Program-made: the position numbers and the translations under genes
Assembly (NCBI GenBank): GCA_946902875.1
Contig: OX336355.1
Location: 7,585,347-7,649,346, forward strand
DNA from: Nematopogon swammerdamellus
Taxonomy: Eukaryota > Arthropoda > Insecta > Lepidoptera > Adelidae
Reading direction: 5' to 3'
Length of the DNA stretch: 64,000 bases
The notes under the pieces: generated by a model
Seen by the model: the letters and a program-made list of their open reading frames with translations, nothing else
Told to the model about the DNA's origin: nothing
Databases searched by the model: none
Shown here: in pieces, positions 25,501 to 38,200 of the stretch
How the letters are laid out: each line of letters opens with the position of its first letter
How positions within the stretch are numbered: the stretch's first letter is position 1

Positions 25501-25981
25501 AAAACACATTTTCTGTGCTACTTAGTGTCCCAAACCCACAAATATCCTATGTTCTCCAAAATCTATTTAGATAAACATGGCCAAGTTATTCTATGTATTT
25601 TTTAATCGAAAACCTCCATGGAAGTTGAGGAATTTTGAATACAGTTTACATGTCGTAAGAAGTATGAGTAAATATGTAAAATATATTGGTAAAAACTGAA
25701 AACCTACATCTTTTAGAGAAATTACGTCTATGCTACATATAAACATTCTCAAATTCCGCCCAGATTTTCATTTCAAGAAGACTTGTTATGCCAGAATAGC
25801 TTTCTTTACCGAATATCTAAACGAGCTAAATCTATCAAACGAAATGATGCAAGATGACAGAATAATTCAACGCTAGATTATGTATTCATTGAGCATGACA
25901 AACTGTTAATAGCCTTTACTAACCACTAATTACTATACTAGCATTACTGTGACCTCCGCTCCGCGGGCGAAGCAGCAGTAC

Positions 25982-26666
25982 CAACACACACACACATGTA
26001 AAAAGGTACCTTATCTACTAGAACTAGAGGTATCGCGGGCAAACCAACAGTACCAACACACACACTCGTGTAACAATGTACCTATCTACTAGAACTAGAG
26101 GTATCTCGGGGGAACCAATATTTATAACACACACACTCGTGTAACAATGTACCTATCTACTAGAACTAGAGGTATCTCGGGGGAACCAATATTTATAACA
26201 CACACACTCGTGTAACAATGTACCTATCTACTAGAACTAGAGGTATCTCGGGGGAACCAATATTTATAACACACACACTCGTGTAACAATGTACCTATCT
26301 ACTAGAACTAGAGGTATCTCGGGGGAACCAAATATTAATAACACACACACTCGTGTAAGAATGTACCTATCTACTAGAACTAGAGGTACTTCGGGGGAAC
26401 TAATAGTAATAAATAATACACACACTCGTGTAACAATGTACCTATCTACTAGAACTAGAGGTATCTCGGGGGAACCAATATTTATAACACACACACTCGT
26501 GTAACAATGTACCTATCTACTAGAACTAGAGGTATCTCGGGGGAACCAATATTTATAACACACACACTCGTGTAACAATGTACCTATCTACTAGAACTAG
26601 AGGTATCTCGGGGGAACCAATATTTATAACACACACACTCGTGTAACAATGTACCTATCTACTAGA
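25982..26666 (+). repeat. 71-bp satellite-like array, about 9.6 units
   Basis: Core cacacactcgtgtaacaatg and gaactagaggtatctcgggg. Landmarks step exactly 71 bp in the middle; the first two units and the unit near 26400 are divergent. Confidence 0.93.
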
Positions 26667-26960
26667 AAAAAGCTATTTTGAAAAACCCATAGCTGTACTT
26701 GGGAGGAAATAAATGGGCAATGTTAATACGACGTTTAATTAAAGACACCCAGGTTAAAGGATTACACTCGCCAGAAGACAGTTAGTTCCATTCCCTAGCG
26801 GTGGCAACCTTAGGTAAGTTCCCACCGTCAACTTATGCCATCTAGCTAGAGTACAAAATTAAAGAAAAATATTTTGGAAATGTCTGAACTTACATAAGAT
26901 GCAGTGATATGTGATAAGCCGCTGTGGCACTTAGTTACAAATTAAAGACTTAAAATAAAA

Positions 26961-27108
26961 ACCGCCTTCAAAAATGTATGAAATAAAAAAATAAAAATCG
27001 AACCCTAGAGTTGAAGGCGGGCGGTTATTTTTGCTTGCTTTAGCACCACCGCCTTCAACTCTAGGGTTCGATTTTTATTTTTTTATTTCATACATTTTTG
27101 AAGGCGGT
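26961..27108. repeat. perfect 60-bp inverted repeat
   Basis: Arms 26961-27020 and 27049-27108 are identical (accgccttcaaaaatgtatg at the outer ends, agagttgaaggcgg at the inner ends); 28-nt loop. A few more outer A/T positions also pair. Confidence 0.92.
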
Positions 27109-27400
27109 TTTTATATTTCTTTAAATAGTTTTTTATTTCACAGTTTTTTTAGTAATTTTTATTTGCTATTAATGTACTCGGCGGAATCGCTCGGCCTTCG
27201 GCCTCGCGATTCCCTCGCTTTCCAATCCGATCTTGACCAAAAAAAAAATGGGACCACCTTGGAGCTAGACTAAACCGAACACAAAAAGAATCATCGAAAT
27301 CGGTTCACAATTGGGGAAGATATTGCTGAACATACATAAAAAAAAAATACATACAGCCGAACATAGAACCTCCTCCTTTTTTGAAGTCGGTTAAAAAAGC
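27109..27400 (+). repeat. interspersed LINE-like 3' end
   Basis: gaatcatcgaaatcggttca, gctgaacatacataaaa and cctcctccttttttgaagtc form the 3' end style of RTE-like elements in Lepidoptera; no frame. Confidence 0.5.
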
Positions 27401-27487
27401 CAATTATAGACTTAAAGTAAATACAATTATATATCTCATGTTATACATATGGTACTTCTAAAACTTCGCTTATCGCCATGACCTTCA

Positions 27488-27712
27488 ATGAACAAATTCC
27501 TACTCATCACAGTATTGTCTACATTTTGGTTAATCGCAAGTGTACCAGAAGTGTACATGTTATCGTCCAGCCACAAATTGATTGACACACTGCCGATGAT
27601 TGACGTTCAACACCAACACGAAGCATCAGCCCAAACTGGTACTGTCGGCATAAAAAGATATGGACGACTGTTGAAGCTCATAGGCCAAAAAGACCGTGAA
27701 AACGAAAGCTAA
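27488..27712 (+). CDS. hypothetical 74-residue secreted peptide
   Basis: ATG at 27488. The first 18-20 residues are hydrophobic (MNKFLLITVLSTFWLIASVP) and look like a signal peptide. No cysteines. A dibasic KR at residues 56-57 precedes YGRLLKLIGQKDRENES and the stop, as in a peptide-hormone precursor, but no amidation Gly follows a known motif. There is no clear TATA box or introns. It could be a real small peptide gene, a last exon, or chance. Confidence 0.3.
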   Translation: MNKFLLITVLSTFWLIASVPEVYMLSSSHKLIDTLPMIDVQHQHEASAQTGTVGIKRYGRLLKLIGQKDRENES

Positions 27713-29070
27713 AGTATCACAGACACAGACATTTTGTGCGTTCGCTTAGGTAGTCTGTTTACAGGTGTACTATCACAGACGCTGCTCTGATGAACTTGCA
27801 TCAATAATTATTCGCTGAAATTCAACCTATCTCCGCAAAACTCGTCGCAAACGTCTTTCCAGCAAAAAATTGCATTATTTTGTCGAATTTGAGAACCCAT
27901 CACTTCTCGTGGTATTTTCTTTGTGGCACCGCTTTCTGCTAGGGTGTGCTTTCTCGAAATAGTATACCTGTAACCTGAAAGTTTTCAAGCGTCGTTTAAT
28001 AATATATTGCTGAACAGCCCTATTCTAATAGTCCTTACTGCCACTAGGGCTTGATTCCGCGAGGTGATTTGACTGCGACGACTGTACGAGCATTATTTGG
28101 TTCGTCAGCACTGCCCCAATCACACATACAGGATTTGAAATAAAGAAAAAAAGTTTATTCAGCCAAAAAATAATTTAGGTGCAACACTTATTCACAAATA
28201 ATTTATTTTTTTTAGCTGAAATGGAGCAGACACAGCACGATGCAAAACCTAACATGTAGGTAATTTCGGTTGGTTTTAAATCTGCCTCCTTTTTAAGTAT
28301 GTCTCATTTTCACAACAACAACAAAATCAATAAAACATAATTTATTTAGTTGTTCCACTCCAGCATCACGATTGGCTTGCTAAACTCTATCAGTCTAACT
28401 TACTGGCTCTACAGGTCACATCAACAGAACAAGGAAGGAGATCGCGCACTGGCATTTGACCCAGGGATGATAGGTCACATCAATACATTCGTTAAATCTT
28501 TTATTAATATTGTAATAGATTATTTACATGTCCATTGTGTGCGATGTGAAGTCGAACAGATTAACACGGACTGTTGAATTGAAACGGGATCTTTTGTTTC
28601 GCGTTGAATATTCGTGCTCTCAGAAGTAGGCTGGCCATCGAATGTTTGTATGGGTGACTAGTTGACGTGTTGCTAAGGTCAGCGACATTAGGATTGGTAT
28701 CTTAAAAATAAAAAAATTGTTATATCTTAAAAATAAAAGTAATTTTAGTATCTACTAAATCTGAAAACAATATTTCTTTTTCCTGAAAATGGTTGATAGG
28801 GCTGAGATTCCAAAATTGTTCAGACTGGTCTGTGTCAATATAACTGGGTGGGATGGAATTGGGTGGTTGAGCTCGAGGTTGGAGACTCGCTTCGCCCTCA
28901 ATGTGATGCCAGTCCGGTTTGAAGACTGATTGGCACACTCCAGACCGGTTAATGAAACTTTAGCTCTAACAGGTGTTTGGTTTCTAAGTTTAAGTTTTCC
29001 GTCATGACCGTTGACGATGATTTGCTCAGTTAGATCGGCGGAACTGAACGCGTGGTGTTTGTTGTTGCAG
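27713..29070. other. no exon recognised upstream of INF2 exon A
   Basis: I looked here for the preceding DID exon, which must end in phase 2, and found none with formin sense. Confidence 0.4.
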
Positions 29071-29263
29071 AGCCGGAAAGATGGAGAGCCGCGTGGGGCT
29101 GGACTACATAGTGGAGCACGCGGAGTACGCGGGCAAGCTGGCGGCGGCGCTCGGCTCCCCCACCACGCCCGTCAAGAAGCAGGTGGTGGAGCTGCTGTCC
29201 GCGCTGTGCGTGTACAACGCGGACGGCTACGCACGCGCACTCGACACGCTGCAGCAGTACATG
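29071..29263 (+). CDS. INF2: INF2 exon A: armadillo/DID (FH3) segment
   Basis: The acceptor is ttgttgcag and the donor ATG|gtgagt. Entry is phase 2 and exit phase 0. It encodes [20 protein letters not shown] followed by a segment containing [20 protein letters not shown], the diaphanous-inhibitory armadillo repeats of INF2, which in the family bind the C-terminal DAD. It is the 5'-most exon I recognise, and the protein must begin further upstream. Three degenerate copies follow immediately in the intron. Confidence 0.9.
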
Positions 29264-32200
29264 GTGAGTGCACAGGCGCGGGGCTGGGCTACATAGTGGA
29301 GCACGCGGAGTACGCGGGCAAGCTGGCGGTGGCGCTCGGCTCCCCCACCACGCCCGTCAAGGAGGAGGTGGTGGAGCTGCTGTCCGCGCTGTGCGTGTAC
29401 AACGAGGACGGCTACGCACGCGCACTCGACACGCTGCAGCAGTACATGGTGAGTGCACAGGCGCGGGGCTGGGCTACATAGTGGAGCACGCGGAGTACGC
29501 GGGCAAACTGGCGGCGGCGCTCGGCTCCCCCACCACGCCCGTCAAGAAGCAGGTGGTGGAGCTGCTGTCCGCGCTGTGCGTGTACAACGCGGACGGCTAC
29601 GCACGCGCACTCGACACGCTGCAGCAGTACATGGTGAGTGCACAGGCGCGGGGCTGGGCTACATAGTGGAGCACGCGGAGTACGCGGGCAAGCTGGCGGC
29701 GGCGCTCTGCTCCCCCACCACGCCCGTCAAGAAGCAGGTGGTGAAACTGCGTGACGATGACAGTGACGCCGGCGCGGCGCGGCGGCGCCTCAGTCCACTA
29801 GAATGTTATTTTCTCTAACTTCAAATTCAAGTCAAATTCCATGCTGTAAGGACCAAATTGGCATTTTATTATTATATTCTTTTAGATCTATAGCACATAT
29901 CTGTCAGGTACCTGACCAGCCAGCGTGGCTACTACGGAACCCTAAATGTCATGCAGGGCAACATGACTAAGGTTTTGTCTCCACCGCCCGCCCTGTTACG
30001 ACAGGCATTCGTGATTATTTCCCTGCGCTATACATCTTCTTCTGAACTGTTTAGGTGAATATTACTAAATTATAAATAACTGAAGATCTACAACTGCGGT
30101 TACAGAGCGTGAAGGGTGAGCGGTACCGCCTCAGCGTCATAGTCCAGGAGCTGCAGCGCGCGACGCAGACCGACTACAAGACCGCCCTCGTCGCCTTCAT
30201 CAACTGCCTGATCATATCAGCCCCGCGTCTGCCGGACCGCATACGCATACGGAATGAATTCATCGGTATGGGGTTAATTTTTAGGGTTCCGTATATCCAT
30301 ACGGAAGCCTATTACTAAGCCTTCGCCGTCTGTCCGTCTGTATGTCCGTCCGTCCTAGGGCTGTATTGTTTGAACCATAATAGGCAGCCGGTTGGAATTT
30401 TCACAGAATATGTGTTATTATGGCAGATTTGCCAACATATAATAAGAAAAGCAAAAAGTGACAAAGGGGTCCCCATACAAGAAACTAATAATGTATTAGT
30501 ACATATGCACGATACTGAATAATAGATGGCGCCACATGTATTTATATTTCGCATTATGGAATGACAAAATATAGACGAATATAGAATATAGACAAAATAT
30601 TGGACATGTATAGTATAGCGTATCTACGGAACCCTCTGTGCTCTAGTAATACTCGCACTTGACCGATGTTTTAATGTTGTATGTAACCCTCGATTTTACC
30701 TCGGAGAGGGTTAAAGAATTCGGGGTAAGTGTTTCGTTTGTTAGTCTCTTACCCCGTTGAGAACTATTGAAGAATGAAATTGCTTCCATTCTACGATTTA
30801 TTTATACAATAACAACAACGCGTTAACTAACGCGTTAACCAGTTAATTTTGATAGTGTACAGTTTTCCTCGCGGTGTTTTCATCACCGGTGTGACGGATT
30901 GTTATCTACCCATGGACATCTATATCTACCTACATTTTAAAAAATAAACTCAGAGCAAGGCTGGGGAAGACGGCCGTCGATCGCTGCTCTGTGGTATCAA
31001 ATAGTCACCAAGTGTACAAAGTATGCCTTCGAGACCCAGCGTGTCTCACACACAAATTCGGCCTTGTATTATCAGATTTATAACCAATTCGAATCGAATA
31101 AACAATATAACCGAAACCATGCTATTTTTCAGGGCTCGGCCTTCTACCCACGCTAAATAACCTAAGGTGAGTAAATCGATTAATTTATTGTACCAAGTAA
31201 TTAATTTTCCAACATCTAATTAATCTAACTTTATTGTTTTACATCCATTGAACCTCGAATTGAACCAATCAAGGTCTCAGTTTTTGCACTGAATGTCCAG
31301 TGAAGCATTCTTTGTATTTACATTTTTTGTTGCCAAAAGTTAGCATGACTAACTTTTGGCGGACAAAACAGCTCCAAAAGTGCTGATGTACCCGTAGGAC
31401 ATTGTCACACTCGGTATTACTCTCCAAACCGGTCTTCTGAATGGTCTACCTACAGGAAGCTAGTTAATGTGAAAAGGTTCTACAGACTATAGGTGTACAT
31501 ATATCACTGTCAACCGTACAGCAATGTCAGGAAGGAAATAGATAGATGGTGACGAACTTAGCAGAGACACGCTTCTACCATACCATATTTGGTCTTATCC
31601 AATCATCGCTTTGAAGCAATCTGCTTCGCCAATTGATATGTAATGAAATGAATTACATATCATTTGGTGAAGTTGCTCACTCACAGACGTGTCTCAATCC
31701 ATGACATCGAGCTTAGTCCGAAGAACCGTTCATTCACCATGGCGCTGGTGATTTGAACCAATCGGCTTTTATATCTCGTCCACCGCGTCGTAGAACCTCG
31801 ATACTTGAAAAACAGAACATTTTGCCAGGAAGGCAAACTTTTTTATAAGATATGTTTCATCGTTTTACTTAAGGAGGATACCTGTGCCTGGATTCTTACC
31901 ATTGCAGCTCCTGCCTGGGTCTAATAATCCACCCGTTCCAGCCCAAATTGCTAATATCAGTTGTTGCAAATGTTTGTTATACCCCTTTTCATATAGATAC
32001 ATTTATCTTATGTGATTCCGTCCAATACGCGTGTGGGCGAGTATTAATTGGACCACAAACCGCAAGTCTTAAACGAGTCATCAAATCCTATTACCATACT
32101 TAGGCATGCAGACGTTAAGCGAACACATTGAGTATTTAAGACCTGTGGCTTGGCCGATATTGTAGAGCAAATCGTTGGAATAAGATTGACAAGGGCAATA

Positions 32201-35200
32201 ATGAAAAACATACTTACCTATCAGTTAACGAAGTACATTGACATTTGAGAATTTATCCCCATGTGGCATCTCTTTTGGGCCACTTTCAAGGATCTCTGTT
32301 GTGGAACCTGACATTGTAGGCTACACCATCTGATATACCCGTAATCTCTGTCTTGTCGGAACTGTTAACTATCGCGGTATGGGCGGCAGACCTGCTTCCC
32401 TTTTGATTTATTGTCGGTGAAACTGAACTGGGCGGAAAACCGGTCTGTATAACAAATTTCTTAGCCGTTTCGGCCGCTCCGTTGTGGTTTATTAGATGGA
32501 TGTTGGATGTATGGGCGAATACAAGGGCCGGAACCTAGTTTTATATTAAATCATGAAACAACTCGTGTTCACGGCGGCGTCTCCGCAGACACGAGGCGGC
32601 GAGCCAGCCGGACCTGGGCGTGCAGCTGGACGTCTTCGAAGAGCAGCGGGAGAGCGACGAGGCGCAGGGCCCCGGCGGCATCAACCTTAACTCACATCTC
32701 GATGTCTTCTACGCCATACTCAAACAGGTCTAACTCTCTTTCCGTGCATGCATGACGTTATATCTGTTTAATCAGTCTTTTGATAGTATACTGCTGGTCT
32801 CGTTATGATAAAGTCATTCGCGCGGTGACTAATCGACTTAGAAGCGGTACACTCATATTACTCACTAGGCCTGTTTACCTACATCCTAGGTACACAAACA
32901 TCCTTTCAAACGTCTGGGAGTCTTGGAGTCTGACTTTATGGGAAGATAATTTAAAGATTACAGATAATCCATTTTCACATCTACACTACGAGGAGATACG
33001 CATACTTGCACTAGTAAAATGTTGAACCCAATCCCTGTCCGTATATTTATCCCAAGTACAAGCTCGAGTCATTTAGAAGGGACGCATTGTGTGTCGGATT
33101 CGCAATCCCTGTGAACCACCAAATGTTCGTTAACACCATTATTAGCCTAAGATTAGATGGTCTTCTCAGGTTGCAGACACTCCTCAAGAGATCCCATTCC
33201 TCAGCATCCTACAGCACCTGCTTCGCATCGATCCCAAGGAGGCGGTGAGCGACATCGTCTGGGACACGGCAGAGACACTCGTGCACCGCGCTACTCTGCT
33301 GGAGAGCAGAGAGGATGCTGCCAAGCTACTGCGCGCGCCCAGTGTTCAGGTTACTGCCATCTCTCCCTCTTCTAGGAGACGGTAGAGAGTGTGGAGAGAT
33401 GACAACATCCTGTCTCCAACTGTGCGTCTACGCTGCTGCTGTGTTTGCTAGCTACTACCCAATGATTTGTGCGTTGTTGTAAACTTTCGCAATGCCGATG
33501 TACATATGCATGGAGGTTGATCAGCGCAATCTCACAAAATTGGAGTGGACCTCGTTGTCTGTGCAGTGTGAATCGTTTTACTCCTTTGATTGTTATCGAG
33601 TTCTGTGGCTATAAGCGTCTAGAAGACACCACACCCATGCTTCATTCCGTCGGCTTCGATCGACAAAGAAATAGACAGTGACGAAGGCGCCAGGCTAAGG
33701 CAGCCTTCTGCGCCCGTAGTAACGCTCGTAAATTGAGTGAAAGATGGCTTATTCGTGTTAACATCCGCAGGCAAAATTCGGTTGTTCGGGCTGTCAACAC
33801 CGTGAGTCCGTATGCAGTCCCAGTCGCAAACCCAGTCTTCAGAGGCCGCTGTCGCCGCCGCCTCCGCCGCAGCCTCCGCCTCCACCACCACCGGCCATAG
33901 GTATATTAAGCATAAGTTCTGTTTCTCTTTTGTATGTGTCATTCGTCGCCTCGATAGCTCAGTGGTGCAGACAGTCGTCTGTTGCTATTGATTGTTAAGC
34001 AACGCTGGGCGCGGTCCAGAGGCCGCTGTCGCCGCCGCCTCCGCCGCAGCCTCCGCCTCCACCACCACCGGCCATAGGTATATTAAGCATAAGTTCTGTT
34101 TCTCTTTTGTATGTGTCATTCGTCGCCTCGATAGCTCAGTGGTGCAGACAGTCGTCTGTTGCTATTGATTGTTAAGCAACGCTGGGCGCGGTCAGTACTT
34201 GGATGGGTGACCGCTGACCGTTGGAGGCTGGCCGTGGTTCGGATTCCACGTAAAACTGTAGGTCCCTTCCCTTCCTACCTTACTCGGTGGTAGAGTTCAA
34301 CCCGCCCGGGTTGGTACCACCGCACTGAATGAAACGTCGTCGGTCGAAACGACTATGTAAATAGTTTGTGTTTTCCGTCCAGTTCAGTGTAGCCGGCACG
34401 ACCGAAGGGAAGCACTGACATGGCACCAAGTTCACCCGGTGTTATGGGCTGACATCACGGATGTTGTAGGTGATGTAGCCAACGGTGTTAGTTTCCATTA
34501 AAAAAAATTACGAGCGTTAGTCTGCGAATTTCCGAGCGGTGCTAGGAAGAGTAGAAATTGAGGGACAGGTTAGTTAGACAAAGACTTGGTCTGTACCTAC
34601 TATTACATTATAAAGACAAGGGAGGGAGTGCTGATGATGAGAAATTGTAATTTAACTACTTGAACTGATATAGTTTCGTCATGTATGCTGTGCACCTGTC
34701 CATCGATCCATCTGTCACAGGCAGTGGGCACAGTTTCACGTATATACTTCGTAAGCTTGTTCATAAGCATTGTTCGTAAGTGTGAACGCTATGGTAGACC
34801 AAAGTGTACCAAACAAAAGATCGTAATCAAGAAAGACACTATGTTTACATGACTTGGCGGGAACACGGCCTTGCCCCCAGATCAGATCAGTTTTTAATAA
34901 AAGATATAGGTAAACAAATAAAAGATTTTTGGGGAATCTGTCTTGCATGAACTTAAGCTTACAAATATTTTATAAAAACAATCTGTCAGCTCCACCAGGT
35001 CCTCCTCCGCCGCCCCCCTCAGGCTGGCCGCCGCCGCCTCCGGGCGCTCCGCCCCCGCCGCCGCCCGGCCCGTCCGCCGCGCGCCCCGCCCCGCCGCCGC
35101 CCGCGCTCGAGCACGTGCGGCTCCCGCAGCAGGAGACACCGCTACCCAAGACCAAGATGAAGACCATCAACTGGAACAAGATACCTAATAACAAGGTCAG

Positions 35201-38200
35201 TCAACATGTTGCTGACTAGCATGTTTGGTTTTCGATAGGTACGCCATTCTTGAAAGTGAGGAGCAGGTCACAATGACTCAAAGCAATTATGTTTTAGGGT
35301 CCCGTACCTTAAAAGGTCAAGGTAAGGTCAGGTAAGATCACGTGCGTCCGTCTGTCACAGAGGTTTTTCTCGAAAACTAAGTAGCATAGAAACTTGTGAT
35401 AGATCTTGATGACGCACATACATATATAACGCTCATCAATAAGTATGTAGATATAAATTAATTGTAGATGAATATGGGGGGTAATAAAAAAAGTTTAAAT
35501 CATATTCTGTGTGGTATATCATTTGAAAGAGCTAAATGTAAGGATTCCAAAAATATTTTTTTTACCATTCAGTGGTCTCAATGATATAGCTAAAAATGTG
35601 CAAAAAATTACCGTTCCCTAGGTGTCTTGCGCTAAAAAATTTAAGGATTCCAAAAATATTTTTTTTACCATTCAGTGGTCTCATTGATATAGCTAAAAAT
35701 GTGCAAAAAATTACCGTTCCCTAGGTGTCTTGCGCTAAAATAGGGCCATAGATTACAGGAAAACTGCAGGTTTATTTCGACAATGTAATAGTTGGGACAA
35801 ACAAAAGTATTTTTTTATATTTTAACTGCAAGAAGCAACGGTTTGCCTGACAATCAGTCCATTGCTGTAGTTTAGATTTAGGCGTTTCGTTATTTTCTAT
35901 TTAGATTTTGGTAAACACATTACTCAAATAAATTCTGTGGTGGTACGAAACTCTCGATGCGCGAGTCCAACTCACACTTGGCGGCTTTTTTACTCTCAAA
36001 TCATATTTATTTTCATACTTCATACAGATTCGAACGTTTTGTTTGCCTTGTCTACTTACAAAGAAAATGAAACCTGATCTACGCGGCTTTAGGAGAAAGT
36101 CACTTTACCAGCTAAACTACTTGCCTGAAAATGTCTTCATCATCCCAAAACTTTGAATGTTGCTGTATGCCCTAACATTTGCACGCAGTCTCCACCTGCT
36201 ACAACGGGTTTGCATGCGTTCGGTGATGAAGCCATTTTGAACCAAGGTCAAGGTGTACGCTTTCATGTTGCAGGTGATAGGACAACACAACATCTGGTCG
36301 CTGGTTGCCTCCAGCCACAAACACTCGCCGATGGCCGAGCTGGACTGGGGCGAGATCGAGGGCCTCTTCTGTCAACAGGTAAATCACATCGTCTTATAGT
36401 GCGTATAGTTAACATCTAAAATGACAGGGCTATTCGTAGGAATGAGGATTTGGTGGTTAAAAAAAATTGCCAGGGTTAATGTTGAGGCGGCACATGTAGT
36501 TTTTGTATAAAACAGGAGAAACAGGAGACTACCCCGTCTTGGTTTTGCTGCGAATAGCCTCGGTATGACATGAGGGCTATTCGTAGGTATATATACCTGC
36601 ATGCAGGATGCAGGTATACCTACGAATAGACACTTCCCATCTAAAACTGGGTATTGTAGCGGCAATGTCACCGGCTTCTGCTGTGATGAAAGGTCGGAAG
36701 TGCGAAATTCGACACTGACCGCAAGAATAAAAGCGGAAAACGAAGAGGTAACCATGTAACATAGTCTGCAAAATGTTTAAATACGTGCCATTCTATGTTT
36801 TCATGGAAGTCAGTCAGTCAGCGTGACTGCGTCCACTGCTCTACATCCTCCAGTCCGGGAGTCAAGGGAGGAAGTGCTGAGGATGAGGAATTGTTATTTA
36901 ACTACTTGAACTCATATAGTTTCGTCATGATTGCTGTGCACCTGTCCATCCATTCATGATTCATCTGTCACGGGCAGTGGGCACAGTCGCACGTATACAT
37001 ATACTTCGTAAGCATTGTTCTTAAGTGTGAACGTTATGGGCCCTTTCCTTAAGTCGGACTGCCAGTTTCCCCGTTCACATTTTCCGGTCGCGCAGCGGAC
37101 TAGACCCAAGTCAGTCAGTCAGCGTATAAGCGTCTGCTGCTGGACATACGCCTCTCCAATTTTCCTCCAGTCCTCCCGGCCTTCAGCGGTACGGAAGCGC
37201 TGCTTTCCGCCGATGTACTTGATGCCGTCGTCGTCCCATCTGGCGGGTGGTCTTCCCACACTACGTTTTCCGGTCCACGGCCGCCAGTGTAGGACACGGT
37301 TAATCCAACGGTCGTCGTCTCTTCTACTGACGTGCCTAGACCACTGCCCTTTGAGCTTAGCCACCCGATGTCTAATTTCGACTAATTTATTGCGTCGCCG
37401 GATCGCCTCGTTACGCATCATATCACGTAGCGATATTCCCAACATGTCTCGCTCCATTTCTCGCTGGGCAACTTTCAACCTTTGGACCACAGCGACCGTC
37501 AGAGTCCATGGTTCACACTCGTACGTTATTACCGGGAGGACGCCCTGGTCATACATACGGATCTTTAAATTTTGAAGAAGGTCAGACCTCGGGGAGAATT
37601 TTAAATTGTCATCTCTATTTTCCCCAACTACAGGTGCAGCCTACAGGCTCAGCGGGTTCCTCGCCGCGCCTAGGTCGGAGCCCCATGCACGAGGGTGCCG
37701 GCGGCGGCGGTGGCGGGGCAGGAGGGGGTGCGGGGTGTGCGGCGGGGGAGCGGCGCCCGCGCAAGGAATCCTCGGAGATCACGCTGCTGGACGGCAAGCG
37801 CAGTCTCAACGTTAACATCTTCCTGAAGCAGTTCCGCAGGTGAACACAAAGTGTTGTTTATCCCTGGTAATTATGTATATAATTATGTATGTAATGTAAT
37901 ATAATTGTTATGTATATAAGTTAAAATTCTTGTGAAAGATAAACGGAGATGGACAACGAAGTTTCATCAAATAGGAAACTTTTGTGGCATTTTGTTACGG
38001 AACCCTATAAATTATGCCTGTCGTTGTTAATAACTACTGTTCCAAGTCGCCCAGACCACTTTCTTTCTCATTCCCAAGGGACAGTTATGTAGGTTAGGGT
38101 TAGAACATTGAAGAATGATATTATTCCTAGTAATTCCTACACATACTTATTACAGTGCACTGAGTGAATATCGAATGCTAAACATACATCTAACTGATTT

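Noticed and set aside
26264..26504. Open frames on both strands with repeating peptide
   Set aside because: Produced by the 71-bp array; the frame shifts and stops within a few units.
25982..26666. CRISPR-like regular spacing
   Set aside because: Whole 71-bp units are repeated with no variable spacers, and the window is animal DNA.
29011..29818. Long overlapping frames with an [22 protein letters not shown] reading
   Set aside because: Alternative frame of the duplicated formin exon; the armadillo sense is in the other frame and fits the splice phases.
34171..34213. Possible 5S rRNA gene
   Set aside because: Only the internal control region resembles 5S; the rest of the ~120-nt molecule is absent and it continues into a SINE body.
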